NCBI GenBank assembly: GCA_050084985.1
Contig: JBITNC010000001.1
Location: forward strand, 91,884,001 to 91,948,000
DNA from: Nageia nagi
Lineage: Eukaryota > Pinophyta
Direction of reading: 5' to 3'
Length of the DNA: 64,000 nucleotides
The translations under genes and the position numbers were made by a program. The notes below the pieces were generated by a model. That model saw only the letters and a list, made by a program, of their open reading frames with translations, had not been told where the DNA came from and ran no database searches. Below, piece by piece: positions 1 through 11,746 of this stretch. Each line of letters starts with the position of its first letter. The stretch's first letter is position 1.

Positions 1-416
1 CCATATAAAGAATTCTTTAGCTTTCACACATGGGATTCTTTCCTTTCATAATAAACTCTTTTGGTTGACTCATGAAGATCTCAACATCTAAGTCATCACT
101 AAGAAATGCACTCTTCATATCAAGTTAAAGCATCTTCCAACCTTGAGTTATAAAAAGAGAAAGGATGAATCTAGCTATAGCCATCTTTTCTAGATATCCT
201 CTGAGTTGAATAATTTTTCTCTTGAGATGACTTATCTAAAGAGATATCCAACCACTTAGGAATTTTTGAAGAGTCTTCAAAGACTTAAATTGAAAAAGAG
301 CTATTAAGAATGTCTTTAAACTTGGGATCCCTTGAAATAAAAACTACTACTAAATGAGAGTAAAGCCTATTCCCTCTATGTTGACTTTCATATCCCACAA
401 AGATGCAATTTTTTGA
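1..416 (-). pseudogene. Ty1/copia polyprotein fragment: integrase C-terminus to start of reverse transcriptase
   Basis: Read on the minus strand, bases 1-140 encode a copia reverse transcriptase start, including LDMKSAFLSDDLDVEIFM, the usual 'LDVKTAFLNGDL' block. Bases 300-416 match the integrase C-terminal 'GY...YKL...SRDV' region. The same stretch occurs in the better-preserved copia element at 63575-64000, base for base in places (GATGCAATTTT), so the two are relatives. Stops interrupt it. The element is cut at 416 by element A and resumes at 17005; the joined sequence aligns with the copy near 63730. Its RT remainder and 3' LTR lie outside the window. Confidence 0.85.
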
Positions 417-421
417 CTTAT
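417..421. repeat. Target-site duplication CTTAT, left copy, of element A
   Basis: CTTAT lies directly before the TG of the left LTR and is repeated directly after the CA of the right LTR at 17000-17004. Five bases is the usual gypsy integrase stagger. The exact match fixes both ends of the element. Confidence 0.95.
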
Positions 422-1571
422 TGTAGACACTCAAAATAAACCCTACATCTAGTTTAACAACATATAAATAAATAAAATAAGTATTTTTTTAACATATATC
501 ATACTAAACTAACCATAACTCCTTATACAAGCCTCAAACAAGTTTTAAAACTCCATTATTGGATATATCTTTTCGAATAGATGCAAAACAAGTGGTCATA
601 CGACCACTTTTCATTAAAAAATGACCATTTGATGATCATTTTAATATTACTATAAAAATTGTGGAAAAATCGTTGATGATCCATTACGGTCGTTGATGAT
701 CCTGTAGGATCATTGATGATCCCTAACTAATTCAAAGATAGATAAGTCTAAGCCCATGAATCAAGGGAATAGCCCAACATGCATGATTTAGGATTTTTTA
801 TGCGGATTTGGGATAAGAATGCCTCAAAATTTGTACGGGATGTTACCTTGAATTTTGTGCCAGCAAGATAATGTATAACAAACATTTGAGCCTATAAATA
901 TAAGCTCTGTATATGAACAAAGGGACCCAATTTTCATAAGCGAAGCTCTGCTAAGATCAAACCAAAAGCTCTACCAAGATCAGACCAGAAGCTCTGCTAA
1001 GATCAAACCAGAAGCTCTGCCATTAAGATTACTTAAAGGTTATATTATTTTGAGTTTCCTTATTTTACCTTCTGTTATTATTATTACATTATATTATATA
1101 TATATATATGATGTATTTAATTATGTTTTACATATGATATATCAGGTATGCTTTGATGTTTTGTTCATTTTCTATGTGTATGGTCAATACAAGAAAAGAA
1201 CAATAGAAGTAAGCACGAAGAAAAATAACCAGGATAAAATACAAAAATTTCAAAATTTGCAAAAGTTCATTATACTATCAGAAATCATCAATGATCTAGA
1301 CATCGATCGATGGTAATTTATTAGATTGATGACAAAATCCAAAAAATTACAAAGTGCACTATAATAGCGGAGATCATCGACGATTCATACATCGATCGTT
1401 GCTGATCCATACAAATCGATAATGATCCTTATTGTATTAAATTTCATTCAATCTTTTTGGATATAATATCTACCTTTTTATTGATGTGTAATGTTGAATG
1501 TGTTCTGATTTATTATGTTGAATGATTAATCTGGCTAAATTGAGTTTTAGGTGCATAATTTAATATATACA
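422..1571 (+). repeat. Left (5') LTR of element A
   Basis: Starts TGTAGACACTC and ends TATATACA, and matches 15854-16999 nearly throughout. A TATA box (TATAAATATA, 893-902) lies before a run of 23-base repeats (about 944-1021), so transcription probably starts near 925. A cluster of near-palindromic GATC motifs lies at 671-714 and another at 1280-1420. An AT microsatellite lies near 1095-1110. Confidence 0.93.
944..1021 (+). repeat. 23-bp tandem repeat just after the TATA box in the LTR
   Basis: About 3.4 units beginning AAGCTCTGCTAAGATC follow each other directly. The right LTR carries the same array near 16375-16450. It lies in the presumed R/U5 part of the LTR, so it would be in the leader of the transcript. 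Confidence 0.85.
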
Positions 1572-1592
1572 ATCTAGCGCTAGGAGGGCCCC
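1572..1592 (+). other. Presumed primer-binding site of element A, decayed
   Basis: The primer-binding site should begin within a few bases of the LTR end. The sequence here reads ATCTAGCGCTAGGAGGG. TAGCGCTAGG could be a decayed TGGCGC-type site after C-to-T style changes, but no intact TGG is present. I do not assign a tRNA. Confidence 0.4.
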
Positions 1593-3369
1593 TTGCATGC
1601 ATTCAGAGAATTGGAATGAAAACAAGCTTGAGTTTCTTTTATTTTGATCATATTTTGATTCTATTTGCATCTTGTGGAACTATAAACTAACTTAATCAAT
1701 TTATCTGTTGTTTATTTTTGTTTCTTATTTTTTCTTGTATCGATGACAATCGGACCATAATCACCAACGAATCTCTATAAAATCGTCAAGATCTCTGTCA
1801 AAATTGGTATGCTTTCTAATTTGTTGTAAATATAAGAAAGCATAAGTAGGCATCTAAAATTATAGTTGTTAAAATTTGATTGTGATTCCTTTGCCTAGAG
1901 TGCATATAGGAGTGGGTAGTAAAAATTTTTAAAATGCATTATTTAATATATGAGTGATATTTGTTTATTTTCTTGGGTTAAGGGTACGTACACATTAATA
2001 CTTTTTATCTCGTCTACTTATGCTCTCCCTTTGCGCTTTATGTGATCTAAGGTGACCAGAATAGACTTGATAAGAAGGAATAATTAAATTTCTCTTTTCT
2101 TTCACACTATTATTAATTTGGTTAATATATCACACATAATGACCTCTTACCAAGTCTACCCTTACCACTCCAATGGAGGTCGAAGGGATATGTGACTAGT
2201 AAGAGAAGGTAATTTACTACACTTAATACTTCCACTATTGGAAGGAGTAAATGAATCACACTAAATGGAATGAACTTAAGGAAAATAAATCAAGTTTTTG
2301 GGTAGTATAAATCATATTAAAAGGTTAATGAATTGGATGGATTCAAATACACTAAGTACTTTCACTTAACAAAGTATGCTCTCACTTTTGTGCTTCAAGT
2401 GATCTTAAGTGATCAAAAATAAGTTAAGTGAAAGAGGTAAAATTTATTCACATCTTATTTGGAAATATACTTCACATTAACACTCTTAAAGATGTCTGCC
2501 CTTACCACTCCATTGGAGGTCAAGGGATTTGTGACTCTTGGAGGAGTAATTGAACCTTACTTAACTAATTCATCTACACTTAATGGCTTCTTACCAAGTC
2601 TGCTCTTACCACTCCATTGGAGGTCGAAGAGATATGTGACTAGTAAGAAGAGGGAATTTATCACACATAATACTTTCACAGCTGGAAGGGGTTAATGAAT
2701 GTCATTAAGAGGTTGGATAATGAATCATATTATAATTAAAAAAAAAAATGAACAATGGGGTTTATTACGGTCAAACTCCACTAAAAATAAACTTTTGATT
2801 ATATCACATTGAGATAAGATAAGTAAATGGACATGAATTTTAGGAGGGTAGTATGAATAAGTGTATTTTACTTGTTTAAATGCATTTTATAAGGTCTTAA
2901 AGAAATAATTGAACATTAACGAGTTGGATGTTATTACCAACTATTAATTCTTACTTCTTAGACCCATTGACATAACATACTTGAAACCATAGAGCAAGTT
3001 ACACTTGGAAGTGATGACCAAGGTGACTTTTCCATAGGTAGGAGTCAAAAAAGAGATTCATCTAGAACCAAGCCAAAAATCCATAGAGACTTGTAAACAT
3101 TAATTAGGATTATCCAACCTACCTTGTTTAACACTTGACTAGTCAAAACAAATCAGAAAAATTAAAAGGATTAAAAATGAACAACTCATATCCTTCATTT
3201 AACTCAGACATTAAAAATATGTGAAAAAGTTAAAAAAGATAATCACATCGTTAAAAGAAGTTTGCATATAGGATGTTTGTGAATTAAATTGTTTTCTCGA
3301 AAACATAATATAAAAGATAAAAATAGAGTTTCTTTTTTATGATGTTTGTTTATAATATTTAAAAAAAAA
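1593..3369 (+). other. Long untranslated leader of element A with internal repeats
   Basis: No coding region is seen between the LTR and the gag start. The stretch contains three related copies of a module with 'CTTACCACTCCA.TGGAGGTC', at about 2141-2280, 2485-2580 and 2585-2700. Long leaders before gag are common in Tat/Ogre elements, where some hold an extra ORF; I see no such ORF here. Confidence 0.6.
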
Positions 3370-6150
3370 ATGGTTCAAACTAGAAGTATGACTGCTAAGA
3401 AAATGCAAGAACACCCACTTGAAATACAAGAAATAGATCTAGACAATATGGATCTGATAGAGTCTTCAGTTAGAAGGCCACCTCCTTTAGATGAATCAGA
3501 TCCATGGGTAGTTCATTATGTAGGTAAAGATTGGGATTGGGGTCATGATCAATCTAGATTGCAAAGGCAAATTATAGAGGATCCTATTACAAGGGCTAGA
3601 ATGCAAGTGTTAGATGAAGATTTAATTGAAATTCATCGTCATCTAGCTAATTATAGGGCTATTCCTAAGATGTCTTCTAGTTTACCAGGAGATGTAGAAA
3701 AACTAAATCAAAGGTTTGATAACTTAGAAATTGACAAGGATAAATCTCAGGCCAAAACCATAGCGGTACCAAAGACTGAGCCATATAAAGTTAAATATGA
3801 AAGTCATTCATCAATTATCAGATGGTCGAAGAGTCAGTTCTTTAATTTGAAAAGAGGGATCTTCTTTTTCTCATAAATCTCTCAAATTAGGAAAAAATGA
3901 AGTATCAATACCTTGATTAATTTATCTCAAAGAGCTCCTTCAATGAAGCAAATGGAGAAATCTTATTCCTCAAATGAAGGATTAAATAGAAGGACATCTA
4001 AGTTCAAAATAGAAGAGATACCTTCTTATGAAGAACTAAAAGAACGATGATTACATAAAACAAAAGTTGGTCAAAAATTCATGGAAGTATATGCTAATGA
4101 TATTAAAAAGGCCAAAGAAATACAATATCTTCTAAAGGAAGAAAATAGAAAAGCTAATGAATTCATTAAAATTAAGAACAAGAGAATAAATTAAAAGAAA
4201 TGGAAGATAAAATTTTTAGAGATAAAAGGAAATTCATAGAACAAGAACAAGCAAACAAAGAAAGAAATGAATTCCTGGAATAAGAAAAGAAAAGACTTCA
4301 TAAAGAACATGAGATTCAACTTCGTTTAAAAGAATTACAACTTAAAGAATTAGAAAATAAAAAACTTAAAAGGGAACAATATCTTCGTATGGAGAAAGAA
4401 AAACAAATACAATGGGATGAATATCAAAAAATAAGAAATTTGAAACCTGAAACTCCTGAAGGAAGTCAAATACAAAGATATTGAGACCCTTACTTAGACA
4501 AATAAGAAGCGATAGATAAAGAGATAGCCATTTTGTTACAAAAGGAAATGGATAAAGAACTAGAAATTCAAAAATTATATGATAAACAAAAGCAAGATTC
4601 CATTAAAAGTTGGGTTGAACAAACCCAAAATCAAACAAAATAACCTGATTACAAAGGAAAAGATCTATATGGAAAAAGTATATCCCAAAAACCTCCTAAA
4701 ATCTCTATTCCGCGATGTCATTCACCTCTTAAAATATTGCCTCCACCACCATCAGAGTTTCCTTCTGATTATGATTCTTACACTTCAATATCAATTTTGG
4801 AAAAGGATTCGAATATTCAAAGATATCATAGACACACTCAAGGTCATAGAATCGATAAAGAATTAGAAGACTTTATGAAGGATTTTATGAATAGAGAAAT
4901 GAATGTTCAAGGGCTTAAAAAGTTAAATTATAAGAACATGTGCAATGAGCCTATTCATCCAAGTGTTCCAAAAAAGAAATTACCATATAGGTTTGAATTT
5001 CCTAAGATAGAACCATTCAAAGGAAAAGAGGATCCCAAAGAACACTTGAGAAAATTTACATTTTCTAGCTATCAGATAGCTAATGATGACTCATTAATGT
5101 TACATATATTTCCTATGACACTCGTAGGTTAAGCTTTGGATTGGTATAATAGTTTACCTATACATAGTTTATATACATTTGAACAATTGGCTAATCAATT
5201 TCTTGAACACTTTAGAATCAATATTAAAGAAAGATCTTCAATTACTGATCTTACAAGATTACAATAGTTTTCTAATGAAACTATACAAGATTACATCTCA
5301 AGATGGCAGGTTATACTTACTAGTATGTCTTACACAATACCATAAGAAGAATTGGTTAAATTATTTAGCCAAAGTTGTTTAAGACCAATAGCCAGTGTTC
5401 TCCAAATTCAACAACATAGAACTTTTGAAGCTATTGCTCAGGTAGTAGTTATAGAAAGAGTTAAAATTCAAGATGGAGAACTAAAACTTAAGAAAAAAGA
5501 ATACAAAAAGGGTAATCAATATGAAAACATTAGTAAACAACCACAAAATAATCAAATAGCTATGACAGAAAATTCTAATCAATCTTCAAAAATTGAAGAA
5601 AATGCTGAACCTAAACCTAAAAGAAAATTTACCCCATTATCAGAACCATTAGCTGAAATACTTAAAAAATTATGTGATAATGGTATGATTATATTACCTG
5701 ATATAGGACCTAAAAATCCTAATGCTAAAGGAAGCAAGTGGTATAAAGAGAATGAATTTTGTGCTTATCATAGGCAAAAGGGACATAATACAAATAAATG
5801 TCGAACTTTACAGCATAAGATTCAAGACTTGATAGATAGTCAAAAAATAGATGTGGATAATCCTATTGTGCCCTCAAATCAAAATTTAGGGATATATCAA
5901 AACCCTTACCTTCACATCAGGCCAATAATGTGGCAATTGTCCCAAACCAAATGAATTATATATGGAATAATAAAGACATACCATTTATAGGAGCTATAGA
6001 TGATTCAATACATATGATAGGTATAGCTACATGAGCACAACAATATCAAAACAAATAGGATAATCTGCGAAGAAATCAATCAATGATAAGCCCAACTAAT
6101 ACACAACCTATACCTATACCTTTCCACAACAACCTAAAGTTTCAATAAAA
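3370..6150 (+). pseudogene. Element A gag (capsid/nucleocapsid), broken by stops
   Basis: The start is the ATG at 3370 (MVQTRSMTAKK, a common gypsy gag opening). The first 170 codons are open. Next comes a very Lys/Glu-rich, probably coiled-coil stretch (about 4030-4620) with stops. A retrotransposon gag core follows at 4980-5470 (FPKIEPFKGKEDPKEHLRKF, then ALDWYNSLP, then TIQDYISRW). A zinc-knuckle-like block lies at about 5755-5845 (EFCAYHRQKGHNTNKC, then KIQDLID), followed by LGIYQNP. The same finger and LG-x-Y/F motif recur in elements B and D. At least four in-frame stops or shifts break it. Confidence 0.88.
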
Positions 6151-6174
6151 GGTGTTCTTCAATGACAATTAAAG

Positions 6175-6896
6175 ATGTCTCCAGTTAAGATGACCTTATT
6201 ACAACAATCTAAAAGTTACAGGGAAGCTATGAATCAAATTTTACATGAAATTCAAGTGGATGTTAGTAATCCTAATAATTTCATTTCAATAGTCGAAAGT
6301 TTGAAGATATCCCAACAACCTAGTATCACCTTTTATGAAAAAGAAAAATTAAATAATGATGGACTAGGCAGATTAGATCCACCCTTACACATAATTGGTA
6401 AGGTAGATGGAAAATTATTTAAAATAATTTTAATAGATGAAGGTTCAGCCATAAATATAATTTCAAACATTGCATATAAAAATTGAATTTACCAGATTCA
6501 CTTATCTTAGCTCCTTCTTTGTAAATTAGAGCTTTTAATGATGCAGTCTGTTCAACTCTAGGATCAATAGTGCTTCCAATTACAGTAGGAGCTAAAACTG
6601 TTCAAACTTTGTTACATATAATTGAAGGAAACATCATACAATATAACGTTCTTTTAGGACGCCCATGGATTAGAGAAATACAATGTGTCCCATCAACTTA
6701 TCATGGATGTTTAAAATACATCTATAAAGATAAAGTTCATTGTGTGTTTAAAGATCCAAATCCTTATTCACATTGTAATTTAATTTTTGATCCAAGTAAA
6801 GTGACATTACCATCTCCTGATCTATCAACCATATTAATGAACAAAAATATGAATCAATCTGAAGTCATAAAAGGAAAAAGTGATATAGCTATATAG
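6175..6896 (+). pseudogene. Element A aspartic protease
   Basis: The retropepsin region is split by a stop near 6484. The active-site block reads IDEGSAINIIS, where related elements have D-[GS]-G, so the middle residue is Glu. The flap and C-terminal block YNVLLGRPWIR is visible at about 6642-6675. It sits between gag and the linker leading to reverse transcriptase, as expected for a gypsy polyprotein. It would cleave Gag-Pol if intact. It is broken by a stop and a shift. Confidence 0.82.
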
Positions 6897-7009
6897 GATA
6901 AAGATACTTGGGAAAAAGTTGCTGAAACTTTAGATGAAAAACATGGAGCTTCTTCATCAAAAAAGTAAATACTACATCTAATAATAAATCATCTAATGTA
7001 TATCTAGTA

Positions 7010-8415
7010 AAAATTAAATTAATGGATTTAGGGATGGGAGAATATGACATAGATGATGTTGTATTTAATATACCTTCATCACAAGAAGTGGGTAAAGTAT
7101 CTGAATCACCTAGTGTAATTGGGCAAATAGTACCTTTAGGAGAAATACCTAATCAAACAATATTTACTTATGCAAGAATAGTAGATCCTATATTAACAAT
7201 ATCCAATCAAACATATGAAGGATATTTCAATAATGATGTGAAATATTTATCACCATGTTCAAGAACATTTGTTCTAAACTATTTTGACAAATGTAATTGG
7301 CAAGGACGAGGATTGGGTTGATATGAACAGGGTCCCCGAGAAATAATTGAATTACAATACCAAGATCCCACTGATAAAAGGGGATTAGGTTATCAGAATA
7401 AATATAAAAATCTTGCTAAATTAGGAAATTTAGAAGAAGAGAATTTGGATTACAATGAAAAAATTTTAGAGAAAGAACCCATAGTACAAGAAATTATTAA
7501 TCTAAAAGAAGAACAATTAAGTGAAATGGATGTCTTAGAAGGTATCAAAATGCTCTTTATTAATAATATTGAGCTACCTTGGAATCATTCATACTCACTA
7601 AGTGATATACAAGAAAAAATTATATTGCATTTTATTAAATCTAATCCTTCATCATGGGAGTTTATGAATGTTATATGTATGAAGATAAGCTGGAAATAGA
7701 TGTCAACATAACTCAATTGTTACACGTTGAAGGATCTGAAATTGATACAATAAATATAATTTGTGAATCTTGGCCATATGATTGGCCAATCATCATAATA
7801 AATTGTATACAAGTTCGTAAAACATAATTAAAATATGGAAAAAACAAAATATTTACAACATTTTATGGCGATGTTATATTTGAAGAAGTAGTAAAATGTT
7901 TTCAAATTAATAAAATGATCTTTGATTACACATCACATTTTATGAAAGGTTATCCTAGGATTCAAGTTAAGAGTAAATGTTTTCCATGAATGTTAGATCA
8001 ATATAATAAAGAAAAAATTAATAGAACACACAAAATAAATAAAAATGTTGAATCATCAATTCCTTCATATATACCATCGATAAACATGGTTACAATAAAA
8101 GAAAATATTACTGAAGATCAAAACAATGAACAAATAAATGAAACCAATAAAAAAGATTTAATTAGAATAATAGCTAATACTTCTACAGATGAAGTAATTA
8201 CTGATTTCTCTCTCATATCATCTAATCCTTTAGCACATGAATTCAAAAATGTAGATCACATATTTAGTTCCTTCGAAAATCATGTATGTACGAATGAACA
8301 AACTCAAGAATATGATGAAGAATATAGTGTTAACGACAAAGGTTGGATACCAGTACCAAATCAATTAGAAGAAGGGTCCATATGCTTACTAAAATGTCTT
8401 AGAAATAAATATTAG
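7010..8415 (+). pseudogene. Element A linker between protease and RT, with a G-patch-like segment
   Basis: Open stretches at 7022-7321, 7445-7699 and 7990-8415 form a linker of about 460 codons. At 7287-7400 the reading GRGLG(stop)YEQGP..., then KRGLGY has the glycine spacing of a G-patch, an RNA-binding module known at the end of some retroviral proteases and in Tat-type polyproteins. The rest (IPSSQEVGKV; WIPVPNQLEEG) I do not recognise. Stops occur at the G-patch and near 7697. Confidence 0.6.
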
Positions 8416-9395
8416 TAATGATCCTCAAAATCTTAAAATTATTCAATTAGGAGAAAACCTCACTAAAAATGAACGAGAAGAAATTATAACCTTATTAAAA
8501 GAAAGAGAAAAGGTATTTGCATGGTCATATGCAGACATGCCTGGAATAGATCCTAAATTAGTAGTACATAATTTAGCATTAAAATCTGATGCTAAACCTG
8601 TTAAATAAAAATTACATAAAATGCACCCCACTATAGCAATAATGGTAAAAGAAGAACTTCAAAAACTATTAGAAGTTAAATTTATACAACCTATAGATTA
8701 TTCAGATTGGATATCTAATATGGTACTGTGAAAAAACCAAATGGAAAAATAAGAATATGTACAGATTTTTGTGATCTTAACAAAGCTTATCCTAAGGATG
8801 ATTTCCCTCTACCTAGCATTGATAGTTTGGTAGATTCGATAGCAGGACATGATATGTTGTCATTAATGGACGGATTTTCTGGTTATAATCAAATAAAAAT
8901 AGCCACTGAAGATCAACATAAAATGGCTTTTATAACTCCTTGGGGTACCTTTTGTTATAAAGTTATGCCTTTTGGATTAAAAAATACTGGGGCAACTTAT
9001 CAAAGGGCTATGACTTATATATTTCATGATTATATGCACGACATAGTAGAAGATTATGTCGATGATTTGTTGGCTAGATCTAAATATCGAAAAGATCATG
9101 GAAAAGTTTTAATTAAAGTCTTAGGTAGATTATTAGAACATAAAGTAAGATTAAATCCAAAAAAATGTGTTTTTGGTGTAACTTCAGAAAAATTATTAGG
9201 ATTTATTATGTCCCGACGAGGAATTGAAATAGATCCTAGTAAAGTAAAGGCAATAGTGGATATGCCACCTCCTGTAAATTTGAAACAACTACAAAGTTTA
9301 CAAGGCAAGTTACAAGCCATTAGAGATTTATAGCACAACTTTCTGATAAATGTAAACCATTTACAAAATTATTAAAAAAGGGGATAGAATATCAT
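8416..9395 (+). pseudogene. Element A reverse transcriptase
   Basis: The pre-RT segment (VFAWSYADMPGIDPKLVVHN, about 8515-8574) and the RT palm are clear. DFPLPSIDSLVDSIAGHD, SLMDGFSGYNQIKIA, TPWGTFCYKVMPFGLKN and the catalytic YVDD (9055-9066) all read in one 201-codon open frame (8728-9333). Upstream there is a stop near 8607 and a frame break near 8725. The catalytic core itself is intact, but the polyprotein is not. RT copies element RNA into DNA in the cytoplasmic particle. Confidence 0.93.
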
Positions 9396-9830
9396 TGGGG
9401 CAAAGAGCAATAAGATGCATTCGATGAAATTAAAAGATATTTATTATCTCCTCCTATCTTAAGTCCACCAAGAAAAGATATACCCTTTTTGTTATATATT
9501 TCTACTACTAAAACTACTTTAGGAACAATGCTTGCTCAAAAGAATGAACACAATAAAGAGCAAGCTATATATTATCTAAGTAGAACACTTGTGAGTTATG
9601 AGATTAAGTATATATATTTGGAAAAATTATGTCTTGCTGTCATTTTTGCTACTAAAAAACTTTGACATTATATGCTTAATCATACAACATATGTCATTTC
9701 TAAAGTGGATCCATTGAAACATATGATGAATAAAACTTATCAAAATTCAAGAACTACAAAGTGGATAATGCACTTAACTGAATTTGATTTACATTTTATT
9801 GGACAAAATCAATAAAAGGAAAGTAATTGT
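9396..9830 (+). pseudogene. Element A first RNase H (RT-linked)
   Basis: The frame after RT reads AFDEIKRYLLSPPIL, then LLYISTTKTTLGTMLAQ, AIYYLSRTL and EKLCLAVIFATKKL, then WIMHLTEFDLHF. This is the standard gypsy RNase H that follows RT. Stops occur near 9412 and 9663. Many plant gypsy elements keep only this domain; here a second one follows. Confidence 0.85.
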
Positions 9831-10389
9831 TGATTATCTCGCTGATGCTCCATTGCAAGATAATAAACCACTTGTCATTGAATTACCTGATGATGGGGTG
9901 TTTCAATTAGATGAAATTGAAATACCTATAGAACCCGAAGACAATTGGGATATGACAATACACTTTGATGGTTCTCGATGTGAACAAGGTGGTGGAGCAG
10001 GTGTTGTATTTATAACACCGCAAGGGATCCCTATACCATATTCATTTAAACTAAAATTTCCTTGTACTAATAATAATGCAGAATACGAAGCTTTGATATT
10101 AGCATTAAAAACTGCTGTTAAATTAAAACTTAAAAGAATTAAGATTATTGGAGATTCTTTACTCATCATAAATCAAGTGAAAGGAATCTATCAATGTAAA
10201 GAACCTTTACTTCAAAAGTATAGAGCATTAGTTGAGAAATTATTAAAAAAATTTGACCAATTTAGTGTAGAAGTGGCACCAAGATCATCTAATAGATTTG
10301 CAGATGCTATGGCTTCTATTGGATCTCTTATCCTAGAAGATCCTAAAAAATCTTCAATTCAAGTTGAAATAATTCAAATTTCTCAATAA
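9784..10389 (+). pseudogene. Element A second RNase H, archaeal-like type
   Basis: A 201-codon open frame contains MTIHFDGSRCEQGGGAGVVF (first Asp), TNNNAEYEALILALKTA (Glu), KIIGDSLLIINQVKG (second Asp) and VAPRSSNRFADAMASI (the last Asp region). The catalytic carboxylates are all visible. A second RNase H acquired between the first one and integrase is a mark of the Tat lineage. The open frame starts inside the end of the first RNase H after a frame change, so the polyprotein is still broken. Confidence 0.9.
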
Positions 10390-10509
10390 TCATTACAACA
10401 GGAAGATGAAGAAAAAAGTGTATTAAATATTGACGTAACTGATAAAGATAATTGGTACAAAGAATTGATAGATTTTTTAAAATTTGGAACTCTTCCTGCA
10501 AACCTTAAT

Positions 10510-11711
10510 AAATCATCACGATGAGCTTTTAAAATTAAAGCAACTAAATATTATTTGATAGGGGATATCTTGCATCGATGAAATTTCAATGGTATTTTAC
10601 TCAGATGTCTTGAATGGAATGATGTTAAAAAGGCTATATCCTCTACCCATGATGGAACATGCGGAGGACATTTTAATGGTGTTGCAATTGTAAAATGATT
10701 AATACGAATGGGGTATTATTAGCCAACTATGGAAAAATATTGTTGTGAATATGTTAAAAAATATTTTAAATTTCAACAATACGCTCATTTATTTTCACAA
10801 CCATCTCAAGAACTACATCCTATACAATCACTTTGGCCATTCTCTAAATGGACATTAGATTTAATAGGACAAATTACACCTACATCTTCTGGTGGACACA
10901 AGTTCATAATTACAACAATTGAATATTTTACCAAATGGGTAGAGGCTATTCCCATGACTTCCACCATTGGTTCATGAATCACGAATTTTATAGAAAATTA
11001 TATTATATGTAGATTTGATGTGCCAAACCAATTAATTATGGATAATGGAAAAAATTCTAAAAATAAGGATGTAAAACAAATATGTGATAAGTATAAAATT
11101 AAACAAAGTTTTTCCACTCCATATTATCCACAAGGCAATGGACAGCATAGGCTACTAATAAAACTATTCAGAACATCTTAGCAAAAATAGTAAATGATTC
11201 TCATAGAGATTGGCATATTCAAATACCAAAAGCCTTATGGGCTTATCGTACCAATGTACGCACTCCTATTGGGGCAACACCATTCTCTTTGGTATATGGA
11301 ACAGAAGCCATCCTACCCATAGAACTTGAAATACCATCCCTTAGAGTAAATATAAGTGAGCAAAATTTTGACGAAGAAGCAAGACAAACTCACTTAGATC
11401 AGTTATTATTTTTAGATGAAAAATGTATTAATGCTTTAGAGCATATGCATGTTTATCAGGAAAGGATAAAATGAGCTTTTGATAAAAGGGCTCTAATTCA
11501 TGAGTTCAAAATAGGTGATTTGGTTTTAAAAGAAAATCAAGAAACTTCACGAATAGAATGATAGCTTAGAGATAAGTTTGCTCCAAATTGGTTAGGACCA
11601 TATGTCATTAAGAAAAAATTTGGTAAAGGAACTTATCATTTATCAGATTTAGAAGGAAATGAAGAGCGTGAACCCATAAATATCATGCATCTTCGACCTT
11701 TTTATACTTAA
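10510..11711 (+). pseudogene. Element A integrase, active-site Glu lost
   Basis: The zinc-binding N-terminus is visible (HDGTCGGHFNGVA, about 10650-10690), as is the core start FSKWTLDLIG (first Asp) at about 10840. The second Asp region is VPNQLIMDNGKNS (about 11024-11062). At 11140-11150 (after PQGNG) a one-base loss shifts the frame and the Glu codon is now a stop. The chromodomain-free C-terminus reads FAPNWLGPYVIKK, then HLRPFYT, ending at 11711. Other stops lie near 10523, 10697 and 10977. Integrase inserts the DNA copy; this one cannot function. Confidence 0.9.
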
Positions 11712-11746
11712 AAAAAAATGTATATATATATATTAATATTTGTCAA

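Noticed and set aside
9096-9338. Minus-strand open frame inside the RT of element A
   Set aside because: It mirrors the conserved RT reading on the plus strand and shows no domain of its own.
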